NCBI RefSeq assembly: GCF_009184895.1
Contig: NZ_WESE01000006.1
Coordinates: 501 to 64,500 of the forward strand
Source of the DNA: Nostocoides sp. F2B08
GTDB lineage: Bacteria > Actinomycetota > Actinomycetes > Actinomycetales > Dermatophilaceae
Direction: 5' to 3'
DNA length: 64,000 nt
Under the pieces are notes generated by a model that did no database searches, was not told the origin of the DNA, and worked only from the letters and a program-made list of their open reading frames with translations. This document shows, piece by piece, positions 24,649-33,234 of the stretch. Both the position numbers and the translations under genes were made by a program. Position 1 is the first letter of the stretch. Each line of letters starts with the position of its first letter.

Positions 24649-24738
24649 ATGATACCCCCGGTGGTCTTCCTCATCCTGCCGATCACGGTCGTCTTCGCCG
24701 CCTTCCCCGGTTTCTCCTTCCTCAGTTTCTCGCTGTGA
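24649..24738 (+). pseudogene. 3' remnant of tadC (type II secretion F-family protein)
   Basis: Only the last 29 codons survive, beginning MIPPVVFLILPITVVF and ending in a hydrophobic tail before TGA at 24,736-24,738. A short Pro-containing last helix of this kind is the typical end of TadC/TadB-like inner-membrane proteins, and the next genes are those that follow tadC in actinobacterial Tad loci. The remainder of the gene is absent from the window, presumably displaced beyond the far end of the island. The length is too small for certainty; position supports the call more than sequence. Confidence 0.6.
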
Positions 24739-24809
24739 CGACGCACCGATCGCCCCATCGAACAACACCTGTCGACACCCCTCACCAGTCACCGAAAGGA
24801 CACCAGAGC

Positions 24810-25007
24810 ATGACCACCACCTTGACGAAGCTCACGATCCGGCTCCGCCAGCGAGCCGCCGCCGTCGCGGCCCAGGAGCGGGGAGACATCCCCGGCTGGG
24901 TCATGGTGACCCTCATGACCGCAGCCATCGTCGCCGCCGTCTGGGCGCTCGCCGAGCCGGCCCTGACCCGGCTGTTCAACGACGCGATCGATGACGTGTC
25001 GCGCTGA
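24810..25007 (+). CDS. small Flp/Tad pilin-like membrane protein
   Basis: 65 aa; ATG at 24810 with GAAAGGA upstream. A basic N-terminus (LTKLTIRLRQRAAAVAAQE) precedes GDIPGWVMVTLMTAAIVAAVWALAEP, one hydrophobic helix preceded by the charged/Gly junction expected for a prepilin processed by a Tad peptidase, then a short polar tail. This is the usual actinobacterial pilin-like gene between tadC and tadE. It overlaps the next start by 17 bp, so the four genes form a tight operon. Any promoter shared with tadABC may have been cut off by the island, leaving expression doubtful. Confidence 0.75.
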   Translation: MTTTLTKLTIRLRQRAAAVAAQERGDIPGWVMVTLMTAAIVAAVWALAEPALTRLFNDAIDDVSR

Positions 25008-25407
25008 CCCGGCGGCTGTCCCGCAGGGGGTGGCACGCGATGAGCGCGGCGCCGCCGTCTCGGAGTTCGCCCTCGTCAGCGCACTCGTGATCTTCGTCTT
25101 CCTCGCGGTCATGCAGCTCGGACTCGCGCTGCACGTGCGCAACACGCTGACCCTGGCGGCCTCCGAAGGGGCCAGGGCGGGGGCACGTCTGGACGCCGGG
25201 CCACAGGCGGGGGTGGCCCGGGCGCGCGAGGTGGTGACCGGCTCGCTCTCCGCCCGGTTCGCGGAGGACATCACCGCGGGCGGCGGCAGCGTCGACGGCG
25301 TAGCCGTCGTCGTGGTGACCATCCGGGCGCCCATCCCCGTGCTCGGCCCGATCGGACCCGACCGCGGCCTGACTGTCACGGGGCGGGCTTTCGAGGAGTC
25401 ACAGTGA
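24991..25407 (+). CDS. TadE-family pseudopilin-like protein
   Basis: 138 aa; ATG inside the end of the pilin gene. DERGAAVSEFALVSALVIFV is the TadE motif: a Gly-x-x-x-x-Glu junction (cleavage before the hydrophobic helix, Glu at +5) followed by about 20 hydrophobic residues. The rest is a short extracytoplasmic domain with alternating strands (VAVVVVTIRAPIPVLG). TadE-like minor pilins cap or prime the Tad pilus. The stop overlaps the next GTG start (GTGA), indicating translational coupling. Confidence 0.85.
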   Translation: MTCRADPAAVPQGVARDERGAAVSEFALVSALVIFVFLAVMQLGLALHVRNTLTLAASEGARAGARLDAGPQAGVARAREVVTGSLSARFAEDITAGGGSVDGVAVVVVTIRAPIPVLGPIGPDRGLTVTGRAFEESQ

Positions 25408-25865
25408 GTGGACCGCAAGACCTGCGCGCACTGGCCTCTCGGCTCGACCGCGAGGACAGGGGCAGTGCCGTCGTCGAGTTCGTCTTCCTCACCGTCGTCG
25501 TGCTCGTACCGCTTATCTACCTCGTCCTGACCGTCGCGCGGATCCAGGCCGGAACGTATGCGGTGGCGCAGGCCGCGCGCGAGGCGGGCCGCGCATACGT
25601 GACGGCTGAGTCCGCCGAGAGCGCCCCCGGACGGGCCTACGCGGCGGCGGAGATCGCCTTCGCCGACTTCGGCTTCGCCGGTGACCTCGAGATCGGGTGC
25701 GACGGCTCGCCGTGCCTGCGGCCGGAGGGGCGGATCACGACCCGCGCGCAGGTGTCCGTGCCGCTGCCGCTCGTCCCTGACTTCGCACGGGCCGTCGTTC
25801 CGCTGCGGATCCCGGTCGACTCCACGTCGGTGTCGACCGTCGACCGGTTCCGGAGCGCGTCGTGA
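25404..25865 (+). CDS. second TadE-like protein
   Basis: 153 aa from a GTG coupled to the previous gene. DRGSAVVEFVFLTVVVLVPL again gives a Glu-containing prepilin junction before a membrane helix. The ectodomain carries CDGSPCLRPEG, a closely spaced Cys pair that may form a disulfide. Tandem TadE-type genes are normal in actinobacterial Tad operons. The stop overlaps the GTG of the following gene. Confidence 0.83.
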   Translation: MSGPQDLRALASRLDREDRGSAVVEFVFLTVVVLVPLIYLVLTVARIQAGTYAVAQAAREAGRAYVTAESAESAPGRAYAAAEIAFADFGFAGDLEIGCDGSPCLRPEGRITTRAQVSVPLPLVPDFARAVVPLRIPVDSTSVSTVDRFRSAS

Positions 25866-26317
25866 GCCGGTCCAGGCCGACTGCCGAGGACGGGAGCATG
25901 ACGCTTCTCGTCACGGGGTGCATGGCGATCGCCGTCCTGCTCATCCTCGGGACCGTCGTCGCCACGAGCGCGCAGCTCGCGCGGGTCCAACTGCTCGACG
26001 TGGTGGACGGCGCGGCCCTCGACGCCGCCGACGCACTGGACGCCCGCGCCTACGAGCAGGGCCTCGACGACGCGGTCGCGATCAGCGACGCGACCGTGTG
26101 GGAGTCGGCGACGGGCTACCTCGGCGATCGGGACCGGCCGAGCCGGGTCACGGTCTGGGGGATCGAGGCGGGCACCGGGACGCCCGACGGCACGACGGCC
26201 GTCGTCGTCGTCACGGGTCGGGTCGAGCTGCCCGTCGTCGGGCCCCTCCTCGACGCCGTCGGCAGCTCGGTGACGATCACCGTGCGCGGCAGTGCCCGCG
26301 CAGGCCTCGTCGGCTGA
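25862..26317 (+). CDS. TadG-like / Rv3660c-neighbour-type pilus assembly protein
   Basis: 151 aa, GTG start coupled to the second tadE. AEDGSMTLLVTGCMAIAVLLIL is a TadG-type N-terminus (Asp-Gly-Ser junction and helix); LLDVVDGAALDAADALDARAYE is the Ala-rich helix that follows in such proteins. The remainder is strand-rich. It lacks the long von Willebrand domain of proteobacterial TadG, as usual for short actinobacterial versions. Last gene of the truncated Tad operon; 71 bp separate it from the glycosyltransferase. Confidence 0.75.
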   Translation: MSRSRPTAEDGSMTLLVTGCMAIAVLLILGTVVATSAQLARVQLLDVVDGAALDAADALDARAYEQGLDDAVAISDATVWESATGYLGDRDRPSRVTVWGIEAGTGTPDGTTAVVVVTGRVELPVVGPLLDAVGSSVTITVRGSARAGLVG

Positions 26318-26388
26318 TGCCTCCTCGCATCCGTAGGGGTCGTCGCACTCGTTGAGGTGCACAGGTGACTCGCGGGTAGGGTCGTCGG

Positions 26389-27693
26389 GTGAACGTTCGT
26401 GCGGGTGGTCCCAGACGGGGGGTGGACGTCCCGCTGCGCATCGCGCTGACCTCCTATCGATCGAAGCCGCATTCGGGTGGGCAGGGCATCTACGTCCGCC
26501 AGATCGCGCACGCGCTCACCGACCTCGGGCACGACGTCGAGGTCTTCTCCGGCCAGCCCTACCCGGACATGTCCGGTCTCACGGCCCTCGACACCGGGCG
26601 CCTTCGAGTGACCGAGGTCCCCAGCCTCGACCTCTACGACGACGCGAACCCGTTCCGGACCCCGGCTCTGCGCGAGTTCCGCGACCGCACGGACGTCCTC
26701 GAGTTCGCGACGATGTGCACCGCCGGGTTCCCCGAGCCGCGCACGTTCGCGCGCCGGGTCGCCCCCATCCTCGTCGACCGGCGTCACGACTTCGACGTCG
26801 TCCACGACAACCAGACCCTCGCCCCCGCGATGCTGCGGGTCCGCGACGCCGAGCTCCCGCTCGTGACGACGCTGCATCACCCCATCTCCGTCGATCGGCG
26901 CGTGGCGCTCGCCGAGGCGCGCGGCCTGCACCGCCTGACTCAGCGCCGCTGGTTCGGCTTCGTACGCATGCAGGCCAGAGTGGCCCGGAGGCTCGCCGAC
27001 GGGTCGGTCATCACCGTGTCCGAGAGCAGCCGCGATGACGCTGTCGAGGACTTCGGGATGCGTCCGGAGCAGTTCTCCGTCATCCCGGTCGGCGTGGACA
27101 CCGAGGTCTTCGCACCGCGGGGGCCACGCATACCGGGTCGCATCGTCTGCCTGTCCAGCGCGGACATCCCCCTCAAGGGCGTGCCGGTCCTCCTGCGCGC
27201 GATGGCGGCCCTCCCGGAGGAGAGCCCTGCCCACCTCGTCGTCGTGTCAAAACTCAAGAGCGGCGGTGCGACCGAGCGGCTCGTCCGCGACCTCGACCTC
27301 GGTGACCGGGTGCGGTTCGTGCACGGTCTCTCGCAGGAAGAGCTCGCCCACCTGATCTCCTCCGCCGAGATCGGATGCGTGCCCTCGCTCTACGAGGGCT
27401 TCTCGTTCCCCGCCATCGAGGCGATGGCCTCCGGATGTGCGGTGGTCGCGTCGGACGCCGGCGCCCTGCCGGAGGTCGTCGGCCGCGACGGCCGGGCCGG
27501 GCTACTCGTTCCCGCAGGTGACCCAGGGGCGCTGACCGTCGCCCTCGACAAGCTGCTCGCAGACCCGGGCCTGCGGGCCCGAATGGGAGAGGCCGGCAGG
27601 ACGCGGGTCGCTGAGCGCTTCAGCTGGACGGCCATCGGAGCACGGACGGTGGAGGTGTACCGGCAGGCGATCAGCACGCACCCGCACGGGTAG
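26389..27693 (+). CDS. family 4 glycosyltransferase
   Basis: 434 aa, GTG start. GT-B fold: the N-terminal acceptor domain opens with IALTSYRSKPHSGGQGIYVR (Gly-rich loop), and the C-terminal nucleotide-sugar domain has SSADIPLKGVPVLLRAM, then the Glu-x7-Glu motif in YEGFSFPAIEAMASG, and ASDAGALPEVVG. All key residues for a retaining GT4 enzyme are present, and no membrane helix is seen. Donor and acceptor are not determinable. The downstream methyltransferase/alpha-alpha-toroid genes suggest a shared role in making a surface glycan or lipid, although a divergent-type regulator with its own promoter sits between them. An in-frame GTG at about 26,422 is an alternative start. Confidence 0.88.
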   Translation: MNVRAGGPRRGVDVPLRIALTSYRSKPHSGGQGIYVRQIAHALTDLGHDVEVFSGQPYPDMSGLTALDTGRLRVTEVPSLDLYDDANPFRTPALREFRDRTDVLEFATMCTAGFPEPRTFARRVAPILVDRRHDFDVVHDNQTLAPAMLRVRDAELPLVTTLHHPISVDRRVALAEARGLHRLTQRRWFGFVRMQARVARRLADGSVITVSESSRDDAVEDFGMRPEQFSVIPVGVDTEVFAPRGPRIPGRIVCLSSADIPLKGVPVLLRAMAALPEESPAHLVVVSKLKSGGATERLVRDLDLGDRVRFVHGLSQEELAHLISSAEIGCVPSLYEGFSFPAIEAMASGCAVVASDAGALPEVVGRDGRAGLLVPAGDPGALTVALDKLLADPGLRARMGEAGRTRVAERFSWTAIGARTVEVYRQAISTHPHG

Positions 27694-27703
27694 AAATCAC
27701 GTT

Positions 27704-27758
27704 TTGTACAAGGTTCACCTGCACGTACAAGGTGCGTGCAGGGTTTTGGGGGTATAGT
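27704..27758 (+). promoter_or_regulatory. CarH/LitR-type operator and leaderless promoter
   Basis: Direct repeats TGTACAAGGT (27,705-27,714) and CGTACAAGGT (27,724-27,733), plus a weaker CGTGCAGGGT at 27,735, overlap an 8-bp inverted repeat CCTGCACG...CGTGCAGG (27,718-27,742). A TATAGT -10 element lies at 27,753-27,758, which puts the transcript start at or next to the A of the ATG at 27,766, so the mRNA is probably leaderless. TGTACA-containing direct repeats are the type of site bound by B12-dependent MerR photoreceptors, so autorepression is likely. Confidence 0.65.
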
Positions 27759-27765
27759 CATCACC

Positions 27766-28782
27766 ATGCACTCAGTCAGCAGCGCAGCTCGACTCTGCGG
27801 AGTCAGCCCGTCCACCCTCCGAGCATGGGAGCGTCGCTACGGCGTCGTGGAACCCATCCGCACCGAGGGCGGCTACCGCGTCTACGACGATGCCGCTCTC
27901 CGTCGCCTCACCCGGATGAGTTCGCTCATCGCCTCCGGCTGGTCGCCGCGGCACGCGGCCGCCTATGTCATGAACGACGGGGACGGCGAGGGTGCGCCGC
28001 TGCCCGTCGCCACCGAGGAGGTCCGGCCCGACCCGGTGCCGCCCACCCCGGAGGAGGAAGCCGAGCACATCGAGGTCATCATGCAGGCGGCCGAGGCGCT
28101 CGACGCCCCGCGCGTCTCGGACGAGCTCGACTTCGCCTTCTCGATCCACTCCTTCGACGACCTCGTCGACATCTGGCTCGGCCCCATCCTCGTCGCCACG
28201 GGCAAGGCGTGGGCCGAGGGTCGGCTGTCCGTCGCCGGCGAGCACTTCCTCAGTGCCGGCATCGAGCGCCGGCTGTCCAAGGCCTTCGACGAGGCATCCC
28301 ACACGAGGGTCACCGGCCCTCGGGTCGTCATCGGGACCCCCCGGGGCTCCCGCCACACGATCGGCGCGTTCGCCTTCGCGACGAGCCTGCGCCGCAACGG
28401 CTGCGACGTGACCTACCTCGGTGCCGACGTTCCGCCGGATGCCTGGCTTCACGCCGTCACCTCCCGGACCGCGGACATCGTCTGCGTCAGCGTCCCGACC
28501 ACCGACGACGCGGTCGCGGCCGGAGAGACCGTCTCCCTGCTTGCAGAGAGCCACCCCGAGCTGCGCATCTACGTCGGCGGCAGCGGACGGTCGGGGGTCA
28601 CCGCCACCGGGTCGATCCACCTCGACGGCACGGTCAGCGAGAGCGCCAAACGCATCCTCGCCGACCACGCGGAGGCCACCGGCGCGGACGAGCCGGCTGC
28701 TTCGACCGAGACCGAGGCGGCGAGCTCCGAGCCCTCCGCCGCGACCGACGCGGCGTCGACCCGTGAGCGGGCGACCGCCTGA
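27766..28782 (+). CDS. MerR-family regulator with cobalamin-binding domain (CarH-type photoreceptor)
   Basis: 338 aa from the ATG at 27766. Residues 1-70 are a MerR winged helix (SSAARLCGVSPSTLRAWERR, then EGGYRVYDDAALRRL). A Pro/Glu linker leads to a helical bundle at about 98-180 containing Trp149 and Glu159-His160, exactly the W-x9-EH motif of adenosylcobalamin-dependent CarH photoreceptors. The B12 Rossmann-like domain (185-285) has His197 in RHTIG, matching the His-x-x-Gly part of the cobalamin motif, although the usual acidic residue two positions earlier is Ser. Such proteins repress as tetramers in the dark and release DNA in light. The Ser/Ala/Glu-rich tail after 285 is probably disordered. 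Targets beyond its own operator are unknown. Confidence 0.85.
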   Translation: MHSVSSAARLCGVSPSTLRAWERRYGVVEPIRTEGGYRVYDDAALRRLTRMSSLIASGWSPRHAAAYVMNDGDGEGAPLPVATEEVRPDPVPPTPEEEAEHIEVIMQAAEALDAPRVSDELDFAFSIHSFDDLVDIWLGPILVATGKAWAEGRLSVAGEHFLSAGIERRLSKAFDEASHTRVTGPRVVIGTPRGSRHTIGAFAFATSLRRNGCDVTYLGADVPPDAWLHAVTSRTADIVCVSVPTTDDAVAAGETVSLLAESHPELRIYVGGSGRSGVTATGSIHLDGTVSESAKRILADHAEATGADEPAASTETEAASSEPSAATDAASTRERATA

Positions 28783-28826
28783 GGACGACCCGAGCGCCGC
28801 ACACTCATCACCGCACCCGCAGCACA

Positions 28827-28860
28827 GAACGGACCGCCTGCCTGAGCAGGCGGTCCGTTC
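28827..28860 (+). terminator. rho-independent-type hairpin after the MerR/B12 gene
   Basis: A perfect 15-bp inverted repeat: GAACGGACCGCCTGC, a CTGA loop, then the exact complement. There is no T-run, as is common for high-GC actinobacterial terminators. It separates the regulator from the methyltransferase gene that starts 16 bp further on. Confidence 0.85.
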
Positions 28861-28875
28861 GCACACAATGGACCC

Positions 28876-29598
28876 ATGCTGACCGTCGACTTCGACCGCT
28901 TCCCCGTCGGTCCGGGCCATCGCGTGCTCGACCTCGGGGCCGGCCAGGGGCGCCACACCTACGAGATCCTGCGTCGTGGGGCCGAGGCCGTGGCGGTCGA
29001 CCTCGCCGCCGAGGACCTTGAGCAGGTCGAGGCGATGGTCGGCGCGATGGCCCTCGAGGGCGAGATCGTCGCGCCGGCCGCGGCGGTCACGCACGTGGCC
29101 GACGCCCTCGACCTGCCCTTCGCCGACCGTCACTTCGACCGGGTCATCGCCGCCGAGATCCTCGAGCACCTCCCCGACGACCGGGGCGCCATCGCCGAGA
29201 TCGTCCGGGTGACCGTGCCCGGAGGGCTCGTCGCCGTCACCGTCCCCCGCCGCTGGCCCGAGCAGGTCTGCTGGGCCCTCTCCGACGCCTATCACGAGGT
29301 CGAGGGCGGCCACGTCCGCATCTACCGGGCGAGCGAGCTGCGGGCCTCGCTCGAGGCCGGCGGCCTCGTGTTCACCGGGTCCCACCACGCGCACGCCCTG
29401 CACTCGCCCTACTGGTGGCTCAAGTGCGCCGTCGGTGTCGACCGCGAGACGGCCCTGACCCGCGCATACCACCGCCTGCTCGTGTGGGACATGATGACCC
29501 GCCCGACGCTGACCCGGGTGGGGGAGCGGGTCCTCAACCCCGTGCTCGGCAAGAGTGTCGTCCTCTACTTCCGCAAGCCCGACGAGGACACCCGCTGA
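28876..29598 (+). CDS. class I SAM-dependent methyltransferase
   Basis: 240 aa. Motif I is VLDLGAGQGRHTYE with the acidic strand-2 end at VAVDLAAED; DALDLPFADRHFDRVIAAEI is the Methyltransf_11-type motif and strand 4. The C-terminal third (YHEVEGGHVRIYRASELR) is family-typical. Substrate unknown. It begins directly after the terminator and its stop overlaps the next ATG by one base (TGATG), so it is co-translated with the toroid protein. Confidence 0.85.
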   Translation: MLTVDFDRFPVGPGHRVLDLGAGQGRHTYEILRRGAEAVAVDLAAEDLEQVEAMVGAMALEGEIVAPAAAVTHVADALDLPFADRHFDRVIAAEILEHLPDDRGAIAEIVRVTVPGGLVAVTVPRRWPEQVCWALSDAYHEVEGGHVRIYRASELRASLEAGGLVFTGSHHAHALHSPYWWLKCAVGVDRETALTRAYHRLLVWDMMTRPTLTRVGERVLNPVLGKSVVLYFRKPDEDTR

Positions 29599-30638
29599 TG
29601 GGTATGCGGTGGTCCGCTCTGGAGCGGACCGGCGACTTCATCGCCGGTCACCAGCTCGCGAGCGGACAGATCCCGTGGTTCCGGGGCCACCATGCCGACC
29701 CGTGGGACCACGTCGAGGCGGCGATGGCGCTCGGTGTGGTCGGACGGCTCGAGGAGTCCAGGGCCGCGATGGCGTGGCTGGCGACGACGCAGGCGCCGGA
29801 CGGCTCCTGGCCGATGGAGACCTCGGGTGAGCGCGTCACCGAGGCGACGGTCGACACGAACCAGTGCGGCTATGTCGCCGTCGGGCTCTGGCACGACCAC
29901 CTCCTCACCGGGGACGTCGACCAGCTGGCCCGGCACTGGCCGGTGCTCGAGCGCGCCGTCGATCTCGTCGTCGGCGCGCAGCTGTCCACCGGCGCGATCG
30001 CCTGGGGGCGGGCGCCGACCGGGGAGTGGTGGGACGAGGGCCTGCTGACCGGCAGCTCGTGCCTGGTGCTCTCGCTCGGCTGCGCCCTCGAGATCGCGAC
30101 GCGTCTCGGTCATGACAGGCCGGAGTGGGGCCGTGCCCGGGACCGGTTAGCTGCGGCCGTCCGCGGCGCCCGCGCCGGTGACGGGGTGTTCATCGACAAG
30201 CCCACCCACTCCATGGACTGGTTCTACCCGGTGCTCGGAGGCGCGGTGACCGGCGATGCGGCGCACCGGCACATCGACCGCCGCTGGGCGGAGTTCATCG
30301 CTCCGGGCTATGGCATCCGCTGCGTGGCGGACCGTCCGTGGGCCACGCCCGCGGAGTCGTCCGAGCTCGCGATCACGCTCGACTCGATCGGCCGGCGCGA
30401 CGACGCCCTCGTGCTCCTGGCGGACGTCGAGATGCACCGCGCCGACGACGGCGGCTACTGGACGGGGTACGTCTGGCCGGACCGGGCCGTCTGGCCGGTC
30501 GAGAAGACGACCTGGACCGCTGCGGCCGTCATCCTCGCGACCGATGCCGTGCACGACCTGACCCCGGCCTCGGGGCTGTTCCGGGACGTGGGGCGACCAG
30601 CGCATACCCCTGCTGTCGCCCCGGCCGGAACCGGGTGA
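29598..30638 (+). CDS. alpha/alpha-toroid (prenyltransferase/squalene-oxidase-repeat-like) protein
   Basis: 346 aa from the ATG at 29598, which overlaps the stop of the methyltransferase; the longer upstream frame is only the shadow of that gene. Repeated helix pairs with QLASGQIPWFRGHHADPWDH, TTQAPDGSWPMET and ADDGGYWTGYVWPD show the Gln/Gly-x-W spacing of alpha/alpha-barrel proteins (prenyltransferase and squalene-oxidase repeats, glycosidase-like toroids). No Asp-rich DxDD cyclase motif is evident, so a cyclase role is not supported. The genomic pairing with methyltransferases suggests one conserved pathway. No signal peptide. Confidence 0.75.
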   Translation: MGMRWSALERTGDFIAGHQLASGQIPWFRGHHADPWDHVEAAMALGVVGRLEESRAAMAWLATTQAPDGSWPMETSGERVTEATVDTNQCGYVAVGLWHDHLLTGDVDQLARHWPVLERAVDLVVGAQLSTGAIAWGRAPTGEWWDEGLLTGSSCLVLSLGCALEIATRLGHDRPEWGRARDRLAAAVRGARAGDGVFIDKPTHSMDWFYPVLGGAVTGDAAHRHIDRRWAEFIAPGYGIRCVADRPWATPAESSELAITLDSIGRRDDALVLLADVEMHRADDGGYWTGYVWPDRAVWPVEKTTWTAAAVILATDAVHDLTPASGLFRDVGRPAHTPAVAPAGTG

Positions 30639-30643
30639 GGTGA

Positions 30644-31294
30644 ATGGACGACCAACGCCGGGCCGTCGCCGATCGGACTCGCGGCTTCCTGCCGGCCGAG
30701 GAGGCGGACGCGCTGCGCGCCGCCGCAGCCGACGCCCGCCCCGGCCTGTGGCTCGAGATCGGGACCTACTGTGCGAAGTCGACCGTGCACCTCGGCTCCG
30801 TCGCCGAGACGGCGGGGGCACACCTGGTCACCCTCGACCACCACCACGGGTCGGAGGAGAACCAGCCGGGCTGGGAGTACCACGACGCCGAGCTGGTCGA
30901 CCCGCGGACCGGGCGCCTGGAGACCCTCCCGCACGCCCGGCATACCCTCCACGACGCCGGCCTCGAGCCCGTCGTCACGCTGCTCGTCGGCTCGACCCAG
31001 CAGGTCGCTCCGTGGTGGACCAGCCCGCTAGAGCTGCTGTTCCTCGACGGCAACCACACCGATGAGGTCGCGCAGCACGACTACGCCGCCTTCGCCCCGC
31101 ACCTGACCGACGGGGCCCTGCTCCTCGTCCACGACGTCTTCTCCGACCCGCGTGACGGCGGGCAGGCGCCGTGGCATGTCGTGCGGCGGGCGCTGGAGTC
31201 CGGCGCGTTCGACGAGGTGTCGGTGACCGGCTCGCTCCGCGTGCTCCGCCGCACCGGTTCGGTGCTGCCGGGAGTGCCCGGTTCGCTGACGTAG
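30644..31294 (+). CDS. class I SAM methyltransferase, Methyltransf_24-like
   Basis: 216 aa; starts six bases after the previous stop behind GTGAGG, so it is the third gene of the same operon. [18 protein letters not shown] is motif I of the Methyltransf_24 type; [14 protein letters not shown] and [19 protein letters not shown] supply the acidic and DxxH-like segments; LLLVHDVF is the strand 5 region. These enzymes methylate small molecules or glycan units. 11 bp separate it from prfB. Confidence 0.8.
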   Translation: MDDQRRAVADRTRGFLPAEEADALRAAAADARPGLWLEIGTYCAKSTVHLGSVAETAGAHLVTLDHHHGSEENQPGWEYHDAELVDPRTGRLETLPHARHTLHDAGLEPVVTLLVGSTQQVAPWWTSPLELLFLDGNHTDEVAQHDYAAFAPHLTDGALLLVHDVFSDPRDGGQAPWHVVRRALESGAFDEVSVTGSLRVLRRTGSVLPGVPGSLT

Positions 31295-31305
31295 GCTTGG
31301 GCCTC

Positions 31306-32427
31306 GTGGCTGTCGACTTCACCCAAGAGATCCGGGACCTGCGCGCGACGATGGACTCCGTGCGCGAGGTGACCGATCTCGCGCGGCTGGAGGCGCAGAT
31401 CACCGAGCTCGAGACCCAGGCGTCCCAGCCCGACCTGTGGGATGACCAGGAGCGGGCCCAGGTGGTGACGTCCAACCTCTCCCGCGCCAAGTCCGAGTAC
31501 GACCGGGTGACCGGCATGGACCAGCGGGTCGAGGATCTCGAGGTGCTCGTCGAGATGGGCACCGAGGAGAACGACCAGGCGACGCTCGACGAGGCCGCGC
31601 GTGAGCTGGAGGCGCTCCGTCGCGACGTCGGTGAGCTCGAGGTGCGCACCCTCCTCTCCGGTGAGTACGACGAGCGTGCGGCCGTCATCACCATCCGGGC
31701 CGGCGCGGGCGGGGTCGACGCCGCCGACTTCGCCGAGATGCTCATGCGGATGTACCTGCGCTGGGCGGAGCGCCACGGCTACCCGACCAAGGTCATGGAC
31801 ACGTCCTACGCCGAGGAGGCCGGGCTGAAGTCCGCGACGTTCGAGGTCGATGTGCCGTATGCGTTCGGGCACCTCTCCGTGGAGGGCGGCACCCACCGGC
31901 TGGTCCGGATCAGTCCGTTCGACAACCAGGGCCGTCGCCAGACCTCGTTCGCGGCCGTCGAGGTCATCCCGCTCATCGAGTCGACCGACTCGATCGAGAT
32001 CCCCGAGAACGAGATCAAGGTCGACGTGTTCCGCTCCAGCGGGCCCGGGGGGCAGTCGGTCAACACGACCGACTCGGCCGTGCGGATGACGCACCTGCCG
32101 ACCGGAATCGTCGTCTCCATGCAGAACGAGAAGTCCCAGATCCAGAACCGGGCCGCCGCGCTGCGGGTCCTGCAGTCCCGACTGCTCCTCATGAAGCAGG
32201 CCGAGGAGGCCGCCGCGAAGAAGGAGATGGCCGGCGACGTCAAGGCCAGCTGGGGTGACCAGATGCGATCCTACGTCCTCCACCCCTACCAGATGGTCAA
32301 GGACCTCCGCACCGAGTACGAGGTCGGCAACACCAGCGCCGTGTTCGACGGTGACATCGACGGATTCCTCGAAGCGGGCATCCGGTGGCGGCGCAACGCG
32401 GAGAAGACGGCGGCCAGGGAGGGTTAG
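31306..32427 (+). CDS. prfB: peptide chain release factor 2
   Basis: 373 aa, GTG start at 31306. RF2 recognises UGA and UAA stop codons and triggers peptide release. The tripeptide SPF ([16 protein letters not shown]) identifies RF2 rather than RF1, and the catalytic GGQ is in [20 protein letters not shown]. The N-terminal coiled coil starts [17 protein letters not shown]-like. The frame runs through without the internal UGA and +1 frameshift found in enterobacterial prfB, so that autoregulation is absent here. It heads the conserved prfB-ftsE-ftsX-M23-smpB order. Confidence 0.97.
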   Translation: MAVDFTQEIRDLRATMDSVREVTDLARLEAQITELETQASQPDLWDDQERAQVVTSNLSRAKSEYDRVTGMDQRVEDLEVLVEMGTEENDQATLDEAARELEALRRDVGELEVRTLLSGEYDERAAVITIRAGAGGVDAADFAEMLMRMYLRWAERHGYPTKVMDTSYAEEAGLKSATFEVDVPYAFGHLSVEGGTHRLVRISPFDNQGRRQTSFAAVEVIPLIESTDSIEIPENEIKVDVFRSSGPGGQSVNTTDSAVRMTHLPTGIVVSMQNEKSQIQNRAAALRVLQSRLLLMKQAEEAAAKKEMAGDVKASWGDQMRSYVLHPYQMVKDLRTEYEVGNTSAVFDGDIDGFLEAGIRWRRNAEKTAAREG

Positions 32428-32483
32428 CCGGTGAGTGAGCAGGGGGACCAGAGCAGGGGTTCGGACAGCAGGGGAGTCGCCGC

Positions 32484-33173
32484 ATGATCCGCTTCGAGAA
32501 CGTCGTCAAGAAGTACCCTCGCGGCACGCGGCCGGCCCTGGACCGGGTCTCGGTCGAGGTCGAGCGGGGTGAGTTCGCCTTCGTCGTCGGGCCGTCGGGT
32601 TCCGGCAAGTCCACGATGCTCCGTCTCGTCATGCGCGAGGAGACCCCCACCTCGGGCACGGTCCTCGTGGCGGGTCACGACCTCGGCGCCATGCCGCTGC
32701 GCAAGGTGCCCAGGCTCCGGCGCCAGATGGGCGTCGTCTTCCAGGACTTCCGCCTCCTGCCCGGCAAGACGGTCTACCAGAACGTCGCCTACGCGTTGCA
32801 GGTGATCGGCAAGTCCAGCCTCTCGATCCGGCGCGTGGTCCCCGAGACCCTCGAGATGGTGGGTCTGACCGGGATGGAGAAGCGGCTGCCGCACCAGCTC
32901 TCCGGCGGCGAGCAGCAGCGGGTGGCGATCGCGCGGGCCGTCGTCAACAAGCCGATGATCCTGCTCTGCGACGAGCCGACCGGAAACCTCGACCCGGCCA
33001 TCAGTCTCGAGATCGTCCGGCTCCTGGAACGGATCAACCGCACGGGCACGACGGTCGTCATGGCCACGCACAACGACACGATCGTCAACGACCTGCGCCG
33101 CCGGGTGATCGAGCTCGCCGACGGTCGGATCGTGCGCGACGACGAGCACGGCACCTACATGCCGGCCTCATGA
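32484..33173 (+). CDS. ftsE: cell-division ABC transporter ATP-binding protein FtsE
   Basis: 229 aa; ATG preceded by GGGGAG. Walker [10 protein letters not shown] at 36-44, Q-loop in [17 protein letters not shown], signature [14 protein letters not shown] at 139, Walker [14 protein letters not shown] (Asp163-Glu164) and the H-loop in MATHNDTIV. With FtsX it forms the FtsEX complex that uses ATP to activate peptidoglycan hydrolases at the septum; the M23 peptidase two genes downstream is the probable client. FtsX starts 61 bp further on. Confidence 0.97.
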   Translation: MIRFENVVKKYPRGTRPALDRVSVEVERGEFAFVVGPSGSGKSTMLRLVMREETPTSGTVLVAGHDLGAMPLRKVPRLRRQMGVVFQDFRLLPGKTVYQNVAYALQVIGKSSLSIRRVVPETLEMVGLTGMEKRLPHQLSGGEQQRVAIARAVVNKPMILLCDEPTGNLDPAISLEIVRLLERINRTGTTVVMATHNDTIVNDLRRRVIELADGRIVRDDEHGTYMPAS

Positions 33174-33234
33174 CCGCGACGACCGCAGCCGCTGCGGCAC
33201 CCCAGACCCGCGACTACCTCACGATCGAGCACTC

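Noticed and set aside
24600-24700. tRNA gene as the integration target
   Set aside because: No tRNA fold at the junction; the recombinase is of the serine type and the flanking sequence reads as the end of tadC.
31306-31400. Programmed +1 frameshift in prfB
   Set aside because: The frame is continuous from the GTG through GGQ with no internal stop.
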